Source of the DNA: Paenibacillus terricola
GTDB lineage: Bacteria > Bacillota > Bacilli > Paenibacillales > Paenibacillaceae
DNA length: 64,000 bases
NCBI RefSeq assembly: GCF_014779765.1
Contig: NZ_JACXZA010000001.1
Coordinates: 62,001 to 126,000 of the forward strand
Reading direction: 5' to 3'
In this document: positions 55,309 through 63,748 of the stretch, piece after piece
Numbering within the stretch: position 1 is the first letter of the stretch
Layout of the letters: every line of letters starts with the position of its first letter
Made by a program: the position numbers and the translations under genes
The notes under the pieces: generated by a model
The model's input: only the letters and a program-made list of their open reading frames with translations
Told to the model about the DNA's origin: nothing
Database searches by the model: none

Positions 55309-55689
55309 ATGAAGTCTTATATAACGATTTATGAAGCGATTGGAGAAGCGGCCGGAGTACGGCGAGTCGTCGAAGCCTTCTACCCGAAGGTACAGCAAGA
55401 TCCGTTACTTAGTCCTTTATTCCCGGAGGATATACGCCCCGTGATGGAGAAGCAGGTGCTGTTCCTAACGCAATTCTTTGGGGGACCGCAGCTGTATTCC
55501 GATGAATACGGGCATCCGATGATGCGAGCGCGGCATATGCCGTTTCCGATTACAGTGGCGCATGCAGGGGCATGGCTTGGTTGCATGCGCGAAGCGCTGG
55601 AGGAGGTCGGCTTGCCGGAAGAACTAAGAGACGTCGTACTGGAGAGGCTAAGCGGACCTGCGCATCATTTTGTTAATACAGAACAATGA
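55309..55689 (+). CDS. Truncated haemoglobin, group II type
   Basis: The protein of about 126 residues has the short 2-on-2 globin layout: TIYEAIGEAAGVRRVVEAFYPKVQQDPLLSPLFP, then QVLFLTQFFGGPQLYSDEYGHPMMRARHMPFPIT with the haem-binding proximal His in RARHMPF (about 76), and WLGCMREALEEVGLPEEL. The start is ATG 55309 because GGAGG lies 6 nt upstream; ATG 55303 is too close to it. It probably handles oxygen or nitric oxide in the cytoplasm. The next gene starts 21 nt later, so the two may be co-transcribed. Confidence 0.9.
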   Translation: MKSYITIYEAIGEAAGVRRVVEAFYPKVQQDPLLSPLFPEDIRPVMEKQVLFLTQFFGGPQLYSDEYGHPMMRARHMPFPITVAHAGAWLGCMREALEEVGLPEELRDVVLERLSGPAHHFVNTEQ

Positions 55690-55710
55690 TGACAAGGAGA
55701 CGTGGGACAT

Positions 55711-56394
55711 ATGGAGCCGTTATATTTATCAAAGGTGAGCTGTTCTTGCTGTGATACGAATTTTACAACATCACGCGTAAGACCAAGCTTCAAACGTCAG
55801 CACAAGACGGACTCCGATTTTTGCGGTTATTACAAGGATGGAATTAACCCTGAATATTATGTCGTACGTGTATGTCCGGAGTGTGGGTTCGCCTCTACGG
55901 AGAACAGCACAAGCAAGCTGTCAGATAAACAACGCTCGAATTATTGGGAGCAGATAGGGAAGCAGTGGCGCAAGCGCGATTACAGCGGAGAACGGACCTG
56001 CGGACAAGCTCTCGAGACGTACAAGCTGGCGCTGCTGTGCGCGCAGATTATCGATGAATCGGCAAGGGTCACGGCATCTATTCTGCATCATATAGCATGG
56101 CTGTACCGTGAATTGAAGAACGAAGAGCAGGAGATCCGCTTCATGCGTTTTGCGCTTGATGCGTATATTCGCGTCTATGAGACGGTAGGCGCTTCGCTCA
56201 ATGATGCAAGATTGATGTATCTGATTGGCGAATTGAATCGCCGGACGGGGAACGCGAATGATGCCGTCCGCTGGTTCTCTCGTGTCGTTAACGACAAACG
56301 GATCGTGGATTCGGCGATGATTAAAGCGTGCCGTGATCAATGGCAGCTTATTCGTTCCGAACAAGGCTCTATGGTGGCGAACGAGACTGCTTAA
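55711..56394 (+). CDS. DUF2225 protein with zinc-ribbon-like N-terminus and TPR-like helices
   Basis: The product is 227 residues. Two Cys pairs (SCSCCDTNF, about residue 12, and VCPECGF, about 55) should bind zinc. After them come SKLSDKQRSNYWEQIGKQW and helical repeats (YKLALLCAQIIDESARVTASILHHIAWLYREL and LMYLIGELNRRTGNANDAVRWFSRVV). This is the usual DUF2225 plan. AAGGAGA precedes ATG 55711. Function is unknown. It ends at a strong terminator and follows the globin gene. Confidence 0.85.
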   Translation: MEPLYLSKVSCSCCDTNFTTSRVRPSFKRQHKTDSDFCGYYKDGINPEYYVVRVCPECGFASTENSTSKLSDKQRSNYWEQIGKQWRKRDYSGERTCGQALETYKLALLCAQIIDESARVTASILHHIAWLYRELKNEEQEIRFMRFALDAYIRVYETVGASLNDARLMYLIGELNRRTGNANDAVRWFSRVVNDKRIVDSAMIKACRDQWQLIRSEQGSMVANETA

Positions 56395-56414
56395 TCGATG
56401 CACGCACTATATAG

Positions 56415-56456
56415 AAGGACCTCAGTACCCACTTGCAGTGGAGACTGAGGTCCTTT
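56415..56456 (+). terminator. Terminator with AAGGACCTC stem
   Basis: AAGGACCTCAGTACCCACT pairs with AGTGGAGACTGAGGTCCTT (one bulged position) across TGC, with TTT following. The outer arm equals that of the terminator at 8717. Confidence 0.88.
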
Positions 56457-56829
56457 GTCGTTGAATGTAAATCTAACGGTTCTCACAGTGGCTATTGATG
56501 CGGAATTCAAAGCAATTGCTTCCTTAACGATTGCATCCGGGGTTATTGCAGTTCCGGGGCACATTTTCATTTGAAAAATGATCACATAAGCACAATAGCA
56601 ACTGTTAGAGCTCGAAATGATTGATTTTGAACAAAATAAACAGCATCACAACCGCCAGCCCGGACTCAGACCATACCGCCAGTCCACTACAGACACCTTG
56701 TTCTAATCACTGCTCATATGCTTCGCAGCGGTAGAGACCATCACAAGCTGATCATCCGTTAGGGAGAGAGAGGGTTCCTGTACCACTCGAAGCTTGGCAG
56801 GAGGCGTCTCCTTGTCAGCGTTGACGATG
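56457..56829 (-). other. Stretch without an intact gene, probably the eroded end of the ABC locus
   Basis: Just after the permease remnant's stop, the minus strand has an unbroken 42-codon run (56829 down to about 56702) reading NIVNADKETPPAKLRVVQEP and LTDDQLVMVSTAAKHMSSD before a stop, with no start codon or ribosome site. Further down only short frames exist. I could not assign it; it may be the remainder of a further importer gene. Confidence 0.3.
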
Positions 56830-57683
56830 TTATGGGAAGAACACTTTGCGATTCATACGAATCATCGCGATGATTATCAAGGATAGTGCAACAGTCATAA
56901 TGGATGCGGCAGTCGATAGCTGATCCATGTTCATTTTGTAGAAATGATTGCTCATATAATGCTGGACGATATATACCGACTTGGGAGGATACGAGCCGAA
57001 TAATGCATAGGCCTCTTTATAAATTTTGAAGTTGAAGAAGAAGCCAAGCATCGCCGCGAATATCAGCTCGGGAATGAGCATCGGCAGCGTAATATAGCGG
57101 AACCGTTGAATGCTCGTAGCGCATCCACCGACGCGGCTTCAAATATCGATGGAGGGAGCGAGCTGAGTCCTCCGTATAGGATAATAGCGGGATAAGCTGT
57201 GTATTTGAAAATAAATAAACTTACGATCGGAATGTAGAGCGCCCGTCCATCCAGCCAATTGATTGGCGACGATAGGTGAAGGTAGGACAAGCCTTCATTC
57301 ACCCAGCCGTGGTTACCGTAAAGGAGTGACCAGATGTAAGCAATAGAAGCTGTCGGGATTGCGTAATTCAGTACAAAGGTATGCAGCACATAATGGCCGG
57401 ATCTCAAATATCGTTTCGCTAATAGCGCCACTGACAAGGAGACAATAAGCAGCACAGGTACCGTAATGCCGGTAAGCACAATCGTATTCTTGACCGCTAA
57501 TAGGAACGCCTCATTGGACCATAATTTAAGATAGTTGGTTATTCCGATTCCTTGAGAGCCGTTAAGGCTTCTGCCCAGCACCCATAGGAAGGGGATGAGG
57601 AAGAATAGGGAAAGCCCCGCTAGGTGCGGAGCTAGCAGCAATAGTCCTGTTAAGTTGTTTCTTGTTCGACTATTCATTCTCAT
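56830..57683 (-). pseudogene. ABC transporter permease (MalF type) broken by one frameshift
   Basis: The first part encodes TGLLLLAPHLAGLSLFFLIPFLWVLGRSLNG through EAASVD with about five membrane helices. Near 57117, where GATGGCGCTACG would give DGATSIQRF, one G is missing (GATGCGCTACG), and the frame runs into a stop at 57063. In the shifted frame the protein continues as IQRFRYITLPMLIPELIFAAMLGFFFNFKIYKEAYALFG and ends normally after a last helix at 56830. So one repair would restore a full sugar permease. The start overlaps the end of the binding-protein remnant. Confidence 0.85.
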
Positions 57684-58674
57684 AGAGCCACAGCTTATCC
57701 AGGATCGTCTGAACAGCGGCCTGCTCATCAGTCATCCCCTCAATATATTGTTTCGTTGTATCGTAAAGTGCATCGATAATATTGGAACCGAAGTAGTAGA
57801 CGCTATTTAATTGCTCGACAATTGATCGCAAGGATTGAATGACTTGCTTCTTCGATTCCGTCATATCGTCCTGCTGCTCTAGTTTAGTGTAGGTGTCCTT
57901 GAACATGATATTGTCCTGTTCGGCATACTTAGCCAAGTACATGATTTTATTCTTGTTGGCAGCTTCGGTTCGAAGAGACGGTTCCAAAGAACTGAAGACG
58001 GGTTCAAATACCGAATTGAAGTTAAAACCTGATGATTGAAACCACCACGGCTTCTGATTCGATGCATAGCGGAACGACTTGGAAGCATCGATGAGGTCAT
58101 TCCAGCTGTACGTTGATGGATGGAGTGATTCAGCAGCTTTCCGATTGGCTATGACAACATTCATACTGATCTTTGTTGGAAGAATGTAATGATTGCCGTC
58201 AATTGAGCTGGCCTCGAGAATATTAGGCAGGTATTGATCCTCAACGGAATGCCATAACGCATCCGAGATGGAATCAAGACTCGCTAAGGCTTCCCTCTCT
58301 GCTAGTGTTCGATACGGAAGATATTGCGTAGACAGAATGTCCCACGATTGCTCGCCAGAAAGGATTGAAGCGCTGACGTAGCTGCTATAGTCGGTTGGAT
58401 TAAACTCCTCTACATTCTTGCGGAAGTAGGAGACGCTAATTTTTATTTGCGGATTGTCTTGTTCATATTTTGTAATGATGCTTGCGAACTCTGCAGATTG
58501 ATAAGGAACGATGAGTTTGATGAGCGTTTTTTGTTTATCCTGCTCTTTGATTGCTGCAAGCCTGGTATCTTTCTCTGAACCAAGCAGCTCGCGGTATGTA
58601 TACGCACGCTGAATGTTCCGGTTGATATGAAAAATGACCCATGCATCCGCTCCGCTAATGTTGGAGGGGTACAA
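57670..58674 (-). pseudogene. 5'-truncated extracellular solute-binding protein
   Basis: The 334-codon frame has the middle and end of a sugar-binding protein: TLIKLIVPYQSAEFASIITKYEQDNPQIKISVSY, then STQYLPYRTLAEREALASLDSISDALW, ILPTKISMNVVIANRKAAESL and SFRYASNQKPWWFQSSGF. It has no signal peptide, lipobox or ribosome site. An in-frame TGA lies two codons before the first possible start (TTG 58674), and an intact gene ends only 24 nt upstream. The gene front has been deleted. Together with the frameshifted permease it is a dying importer locus. Confidence 0.8.
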
Positions 58675-58697
58675 GGGTCATTATTGGTTTGGCTGTT

Positions 58698-58928
58698 CTA
58701 TCGAAGCTTGGTGTCGGTCAGCAGATAATCGCCATCGACGTTCAGAACAGTCACCCTGCCATGGCAGCAGGGGAAGACGAGCAGCTTCTTCTTGCCGTCT
58801 CGGATATCCGGCATCTCGGACGGCTTTAATGGCACTAATACATTGCTCGCATCGCAGAACGGGCAATCCGATACATAAACATCGCCGCGAATGATGTCAT
58901 ATGGCCATGTGCGATCGAACGGAATCAT
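58698..58928 (-). CDS. Small conserved-looking CxxC protein of unknown function
   Basis: The 76-residue product has DCPFCDASNVLVPLKPSEM (CxxC at about 21-24) and LLVFPCCHGRVTVLNVDGDYLL (CC-H at about 54-56), which together could make one zinc site. The start overlaps the stop of the YycC-like gene by 4 nt (ATGA), so the two form an operon. GAGGAG lies about 11 nt before the ATG. I cannot name the family. Confidence 0.7.
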   Translation of the reverse strand: MIPFDRTWPYDIIRGDVYVSDCPFCDASNVLVPLKPSEMPDIRDGKKKLLVFPCCHGRVTVLNVDGDYLLTDTKLR

Positions 58929-59125
58929 TCCGCTTTCGGCTCCTCAGTAGATTGGCCGGATTGCGATGGTGTTTCAGTCTGGGCTGGAGCTGGTGTATTG
59001 GCCAGCTCGGCCATCTTTTGCAGCAGAATATGACGGGGCATATGCATGAGATGCTCGACGGGCACCTTGAGTTGTTCAGACAGCTTAATCGCCGTTTCTG
59101 CAGAAATCTGTAAAGGTCGAGACAT
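58925..59125 (-). CDS. YycC-like small protein
   Basis: In this 66-residue product, residues 1-43 match the YycC pattern: RPLQISAETAIKLSEQLKVPVEHLMHMPRHILLQKMAEL. The last 23 residues are a Pro/Thr/Ser/Gln/Glu tail, longer than typical. AGGAGGT precedes the ATG. Function in Bacillus is unknown. It is co-oriented and coupled with the CxxC protein. Confidence 0.8.
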   Translation of the reverse strand: MSRPLQISAETAIKLSEQLKVPVEHLMHMPRHILLQKMAELANTPAPAQTETPSQSGQSTEEPKAE

Positions 59126-59351
59126 ATGAGAATACCTCCTAAAAGTAATTTGCTAAAACTATCATCTTCGATACTGCTGCTTGTGAGCAAATTGCTTGCA
59201 TCGTAAGCATCCGCTTTAAAGTAATTTGCTTCGTTTTTAACCCATGATTGCGAATGTGCAGAGCGCACGGCACATCGGATATAATAAAGTTATACACTGC
59301 ATACTGCAATAGCGCAAACTAGAATACTTGTGGCGAGAGGTGGAATAGAGA

Positions 59352-61160
59352 ATGAGTCATACATATCCAATGACATGGGAGCTTGAAACCATCTATCCGG
59401 GAGGCTCCAGTTCCAAGGCTTTCAAAGAAGAGCTGGCTGGGATGGAGCGGGACATTGAGGCGTTAACCAAGTCGCTTAACGAAGCGGAGACGAGCGGTGA
59501 GCAGGATGCGTTCCAGACTCAAGCGCTGTTAACGGCATGGACGGAGGCGATTCAATCCATTACGCTTCGGCTGCGAGAATCGGATTCGTTCGTTGCTTGT
59601 CTCATGGCGCAGAACATGAAGGACGGGGCTGCGAATGGCCTCAACGATCGGGTTAAAACAATCGCCGCCCGCATGCTTGGCGCACTTACGAAATTCGATG
59701 CGAGAATCGCAGCGGTAGCGGATGACGTGTGGACGACATGGTTGACCGAGGGTCCTGCAGGAAGCGCGGCTTTTGCACTTGCGGAGCGCCGTGAAGCAAC
59801 GAAAGAAAAGATGGCGCCGGAGCTTGAGGCGCTGGCCGGCGATCTGGCCGTTGACGGTTATCATGGTTGGGGCGAACTGTACAATACAATCGTTTCGAGG
59901 GCGAAGTTCATCGTGAAGGAGCAGGACGGTTCTGAGCGTATTTTGTCTGCGGGACAAATGCATAACCGTCTCTCCGCTGGCGATCGTGTCGTTCGTGAGA
60001 CGGCGATGGCTGAATGGGAACGCGAATGGACCGATCTAGGCGAGCTGACAGCGGATTCGCTCAATCGACTCTCGGGCTTCCGTCTGAAGCTGTATGAACG
60101 CCGCGGCTGGTCGAATGTGCTGAAGGAGCCGCTGGCGATCAACCGGATGACCGAAGCGACACTGAACGCCATGTGGACTGCCGTTGAAGAAGGCAAACCG
60201 CAACTGGTTCGTTACTTGAAGCGCAAGGCAGAGCTGCTCGGCATCGAGAAGCTGGATTGGCACGACGTTGAAGCGCCGATCGGCAGCGCGACGAAGACCG
60301 TTCCATATGATGAGGCAGCAGACTTCATTGTTGAGCGTTTCCGTCAATTCAGTCCGGAGATGGCGGACTTCGCACAGATGGCGTTCCGCGATGGATGGAT
60401 TGAGGCGGAGGATCGTGCTGGCAAACGTCCAGGCGGCTTCTGCACTTCGCTGCCGAAGTCGGAGCAAACACGTATCTTCATGACGTATTCCGGTACGGCA
60501 TCGAACGTATCGACGCTCGCGCATGAGCTGGGGCATGCTTATCACCAGCATGTGATGAACGATCTGCCGCCGCTTGCACAGGACTATGCGATGAACGTTG
60601 CAGAGACGGCATCGACATTCGCGGAGATGCTCGTCTCTGATGCTGCTGTGAAGCTGACGGATGACGCAGAGGAGAAGCTGGCGCTGCTGGAGGATAAGAT
60701 CCAGCGTGCAGTCGCATTCTTCATGAACATTCATGCTCGCTTCCTGTTCGAGACGCGTTTCTATGCCAAGCGCCGCGAGGGGCTTGTTACGGCAGAAGAG
60801 TTGTCTGAGCTGATGGAAACCGCGCAGCGCGAGGCGTTCTCGGATCAGCTTGGAGCGGTACATCCGAGCTTCTGGGCGTCGAAGCTGCATTTTTACCTGA
60901 CGGATGTGCCGTTCTACAATTTCCCGTACACGTTTGGCTTCTTGTTCAGCAGTGGCATCTATGCGCGTGCGCAGCAGGAAGGTCCTGCATTCGCAGACCG
61001 GTACGTTGCACTGCTGCGTGACACGGGCCGGATGACAGTAGAGGAGCTTGCACGTAAACATCTGGGTGTCGATCTGGAGCAGCCAGACTTCTGGCGTGAT
61101 GCGGTAGCGTTGACGACAGAGGATGTGGAACAATTTTTGTCCATGACGGCTGCTCGGTAG
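59352..61160 (+). CDS. M3-family oligoendopeptidase (PepF type)
   Basis: The 602-residue cytosolic zinc peptidase has a helical N-terminal domain and the catalytic HExxH motif in STLAHELGHAYHQHVM (about residue 394), with a third ligand Glu in NVAETASTFAEML (about 418). FYNFPYTFGFLFSSGIYA near 520 is the conserved M3B segment that frames the substrate channel. The length is normal for PepF. The ATG is preceded by GAGAGGTGG. It probably degrades short peptides. It converges with the DUF2569 gene across a strong terminator. Confidence 0.93.
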   Translation: MSHTYPMTWELETIYPGGSSSKAFKEELAGMERDIEALTKSLNEAETSGEQDAFQTQALLTAWTEAIQSITLRLRESDSFVACLMAQNMKDGAANGLNDRVKTIAARMLGALTKFDARIAAVADDVWTTWLTEGPAGSAAFALAERREATKEKMAPELEALAGDLAVDGYHGWGELYNTIVSRAKFIVKEQDGSERILSAGQMHNRLSAGDRVVRETAMAEWEREWTDLGELTADSLNRLSGFRLKLYERRGWSNVLKEPLAINRMTEATLNAMWTAVEEGKPQLVRYLKRKAELLGIEKLDWHDVEAPIGSATKTVPYDEAADFIVERFRQFSPEMADFAQMAFRDGWIEAEDRAGKRPGGFCTSLPKSEQTRIFMTYSGTASNVSTLAHELGHAYHQHVMNDLPPLAQDYAMNVAETASTFAEMLVSDAAVKLTDDAEEKLALLEDKIQRAVAFFMNIHARFLFETRFYAKRREGLVTAEELSELMETAQREAFSDQLGAVHPSFWASKLHFYLTDVPFYNFPYTFGFLFSSGIYARAQQEGPAFADRYVALLRDTGRMTVEELARKHLGVDLEQPDFWRDAVALTTEDVEQFLSMTAAR

Positions 61161-61207
61161 GGACATACCAGCAGAGTGCTGCATATGCTATAACATGAAC
61201 GACGACG

Positions 61208-61250
61208 AGCAAGGGCCGCTTTCGTATCGAACGAGAGCGGCCCTTGCTTT
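61208..61250. terminator. Bidirectional terminator
   Basis: AGCAAGGGCCGCTTTCGT pairs with ACGAGAGCGGCCCTTGCT across ATCGA; T-rich on the plus strand. It separates converging genes. Confidence 0.88.
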
Positions 61251-61279
61251 GCTGTGCTTTTGGAGCTGGCGAAGAGGTG

Positions 61280-61837
61280 TTAGTTGATGAACGTATTGCG
61301 AACCCGCTTAGAACGGATGAAATAGCCGATCCAGAGACCCGAAATAATGGCGCTGATCACGAGACCGGTAACGAGACTTGTTTGGGTGATCGGCACGTCA
61401 GTTGCCGTATCGAGATTATCGATTTGCATAACAAGAATGAAGTTGATGGCAGAGAAAAGGAACGAAACCGCATAGTACGTGATCATCAGCTTCGGCAAAT
61501 ACTGCTTCTTCCGATAGAAAGAGATGAGCGTGAACAGAACAAACAGGGTGAACACAGAGTAGAAAGCAAGCTGCGTAATGAGAATTGGCTTCCATAGTGA
61601 ATCGTAGGAGGCTGAAGCCGAATCGGTGAGCTTATCCCATGTTGTTGAATTGAAGATGCCATTGCCGATAACCTGAATGATATCGCTCAGCAGGGAGTAG
61701 ATAAGGCCGATCTGGATAAGTATGAGCCATCCGCCAAGGCCCGAAATCTGACGAGAGACGGCAGATTCATTGGCATTAACCTCTGAGAATCCTCCGAAGC
61801 TAGGCTGATTGTCTGTGTTATTCGTTGGATTAGACAT
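61280..61837 (-). CDS. DUF2569 membrane protein
   Basis: The 185-residue product has an N-terminal tail of about 30 polar residues, then four membrane helices (GGWLILIQIGLIYSLLSDIIQVIG, LITQLAFYSVFTLFVLFTLISFY, LMITYYAVSFLFSAINFILVM, LVTGLVISAIISGLWIGYFI). The ISGLGGWL start and IGYFIRSKRVRNTFIN end are DUF2569 hallmarks. ATG 61837 has AAGGA upstream; an ATG six codons earlier is less likely. Function unknown. Confidence 0.85.
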   Translation of the reverse strand: MSNPTNNTDNQPSFGGFSEVNANESAVSRQISGLGGWLILIQIGLIYSLLSDIIQVIGNGIFNSTTWDKLTDSASASYDSLWKPILITQLAFYSVFTLFVLFTLISFYRKKQYLPKLMITYYAVSFLFSAINFILVMQIDNLDTATDVPITQTSLVTGLVISAIISGLWIGYFIRSKRVRNTFIN

Positions 61838-61978
61838 TGCCGACACATCCTTCATTAAGATAGAATTATATGGATATTATGGTTTGGCGATGATAGATAT
61901 TCGATCTTACATAAGAAAATCCTTCCAATTATAGATTAAACTTTGATAAAAAACATGTCTCGAAGGAGAATTCTTTTA

Positions 61979-62698
61979 ATGGTGATGGAGATGCCTCTCG
62001 ATTATGAGCGTTTGAAACAGCAGGCTTATCGGTATTGCCTCAACATTACAGCTGATCGTTGGGAGACTGAAGATCTCGCGCAAGAAGTGCTGCTTCGGAT
62101 CGTGCGTGCATGTGAGAGCAATAGGTCACGAACAATCTCGAATGCTTATATCTACCGAATTGCAAGCAATGCTTGGAAGGACAAGTTGAAATCCGATAAG
62201 CGTCATCTCCATGTATCAGATGAGGCGTTAGCTTCACATGCTGCGGCGGATGACAGCCTGACTGCAAGAGAACTGCTTGAAACGCTGGCGCATCGGTTAT
62301 CCCCGCGAGCGATGGTTATTGTGCTGCTGATGGATGTGTTCGCCTTCACCGCCAGAGAGACGGCTGAATTTCTGCGTTCTGCAGAAGGCACCATTCAGGT
62401 GACGCTTGGACGGGCACGTGTCAGACTGAAGAAGCTGGCGCAGTTGGCTGCAGCGGGACAAGAGCCGATAAGCCGGCCGGAGGACCTGTGCGGACCAGAT
62501 CATCACGGGCACTTTGACCTCGACAAGCTCGTAGATGCTTTCAAACGGCGAGACGCTAAGGCGATATGCACCGCCTATCTTGCTCTCGTTAAACAGAAGA
62601 TTATCATCAGCAAGCTAATGACGGTCAATGGCAGGCTTGCCTTCTATATGGAGGATCCCGATGGCAATCGGTTTATGATTACGGAACCGGGAATTTAG
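61979..62698 (+). CDS. ECF-type RNA polymerase sigma factor
   Basis: The 239-residue product has region 2 (YERLKQQAYRYCLNITADRWETEDLAQEVLLRIVRA, about 9-44) and region 4 (SPRAMVIVLLMDVFAFTARETAEFLRSAEGTIQVTLGRARVRLKKLA, about 112-160). The last 70 residues (DLDKLVDAFKRRDAKAICTAYLALV ... LAFYMEDPDGNRFMI) form an extra domain that may sense a signal, as in sigma factors that lack an anti-sigma partner. AAGGAG 10 nt upstream supports ATG 61979. No anti-sigma gene is adjacent; the gene ends next to the 52-bp repeat array. Confidence 0.88.
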   Translation: MVMEMPLDYERLKQQAYRYCLNITADRWETEDLAQEVLLRIVRACESNRSRTISNAYIYRIASNAWKDKLKSDKRHLHVSDEALASHAAADDSLTARELLETLAHRLSPRAMVIVLLMDVFAFTARETAEFLRSAEGTIQVTLGRARVRLKKLAQLAAAGQEPISRPEDLCGPDHHGHFDLDKLVDAFKRRDAKAICTAYLALVKQKIIISKLMTVNGRLAFYMEDPDGNRFMITEPGI

Positions 62699-62770
62699 TG
62701 AATTTTTGGGTAGTTAACACTCGTGCTACCTCACCTCGAGCTCGGAGCTCCATGAGATGCAGAACATGGT

Positions 62771-63103
62771 TTAAGTGGTTTTTCGTACAAATCACCGCAA
62801 TAGAAGACCAATGCTCGCCAGCTTGTACGATTTTTCGTACAAAGTCATCGCAAAGAAGACCAAAACTAGCCCGCTTGTACGATATTTCGTACAAATCACC
62901 GCAATAGAAGACCAATGCTTGCCAGTTTGTACGATATTTCGTACAAAGCACCGCAATAGAAGACACATGCTTGCCTGCTTGTACGATTTTTCGTACAAAT
63001 CATAGCAATAGAGGACTAATGCCAGCCTATTTGTACGATTTTTCATACAAAGTCATCGCAATAGAAGACACATGCCTGCCAGTTTGTACGATTTTTCGTA
63101 CAA
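62771..63103. repeat. Tandem array of 52-bp units, each with a 20-bp palindrome
   Basis: Six complete palindromes TTGTACGA-TTTT or ATTT-CGTACAA begin at 62823, 62875, 62927, 62979, 63031 and 63084, that is, every 52 nt (the last step 53). A seventh is half present: its right half ends at 62790, exactly in register. Between them are 32-nt segments with the pattern AxCACCGCAATAGAAGACxxATGCxTGCCxG. The spacers are alike, so it is not a CRISPR. Overlapping reading frames on both strands are repeats of one another and lack start signals. No gene is seen in 62699-63204. Confidence 0.9.
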
Positions 63104-63204
63104 ACTTCTTTTTGCACTTCGGGCAGGACTTAGCGTATCTAATAGAACGCTGCGTCGTTCATTAGAGGCTTAACCCAACTAGCGGATAAGAGAGGTACAT
63201 CGTG

Positions 63205-63579
63205 ATGGGGAAAACACCGTTCTACGGCGTCGGGATTTGCGTCCCGGTCAGCGATTTGAAGCGTTCTACCGAATGGTACACGACAATGCTCGGGTTTGAA
63301 GTGACGTTCTACGATGAGCCCAAAGCCGCTGTTATGATGATGAACGATGAGAAGATTACGTTCTGCCTCGTGCAAGCCTATGACATCAAGCAACCAAGAT
63401 TCTCGCGCAATGATTACGGAGTCGGCCAATATTACATCTTCCACACGAAGGATGTACAGGGGGTTCATCGTTTACTTCAGGAGAAGGGGGCTAACGTCGG
63501 AGATATTCATGATCACGACGGCATTCAGGGTTTCTCGCTAATCGACCCTGACGGCAATCTGTATGGCGTGGTGAATTAG
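63205..63579 (+). CDS. Glyoxalase/VOC superfamily protein
   Basis: The 124-residue single-domain VOC protein has two paired beta-alpha-beta-beta-beta modules: FYGVGICVPVSDLKRSTEWYTTMLGFEVTFYDEPKA and YYIFHTKDVQGVHRLLQEKGANVGDIHDHDGIQGFSLIDPDGNLYGVV. Potential metal ligands are in HDHDG and the terminal DPDGN. GAGAGGT before the ATG fits; GTG 63202 is adjacent. It may be a dioxygenase, lyase or resistance type; the reaction cannot be told from sequence. Confidence 0.8.
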   Translation: MGKTPFYGVGICVPVSDLKRSTEWYTTMLGFEVTFYDEPKAAVMMMNDEKITFCLVQAYDIKQPRFSRNDYGVGQYYIFHTKDVQGVHRLLQEKGANVGDIHDHDGIQGFSLIDPDGNLYGVVN

Positions 63580-63582
63580 TAA

Positions 63583-63602
63583 GTAGTGTGAGATCACACT
63601 AC
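63583..63602. promoter_or_regulatory. Near-perfect 20-bp dyad after the VOC gene
   Basis: GTAGTGTGAGATCACACTAC is palindromic except for the centre and has no T-run, so it looks like a protein-binding site rather than a terminator. It lies about 150 nt before the last gene. Confidence 0.5.
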
Positions 63603-63748
63603 AGCGAAAGCCCCATGAGAAGGCCACTTGAATCGTGATCTTTAATGGGGTTATCTTATGTGTGAATTGGTAAAAAATGAAACCTTTGTCTTTTTCAACT
63701 CGTTTGAAATTAAGAGTGTCATAAACCGATAAGGCGGGGGTGTCTACC

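Noticed and set aside
56391-56585. 64-codon minus-strand frame after the DUF2225 gene
   Set aside because: Nearly half of it is read through the terminator hairpin at 56415, and no ribosome site or family is seen.
60036-61184. Minus-strand frame of 382 codons opposite the M3 peptidase
   Set aside because: Its translation is Arg/Leu/Cys-rich with no domain, and the plus strand carries an intact HExxH peptidase.
62771-63103. CRISPR array (20-nt palindromic repeats with 32-nt spacers)
   Set aside because: The 32-nt segments are similar to one another, not unique spacers, and no cas gene is near; the unit is the full 52 bp.
62679-63165. Repetitive small proteins on both strands across the array
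   Set aside because: They follow from the 52-bp repeat being open in several frames; none has a ribosome site, and frames change from unit to unit.
63608-63655. Terminator after the VOC gene (CCCCAT/ATGGGG)
   Set aside because: The stem is only 6 bp around a 28-nt loop with a weak T tail.
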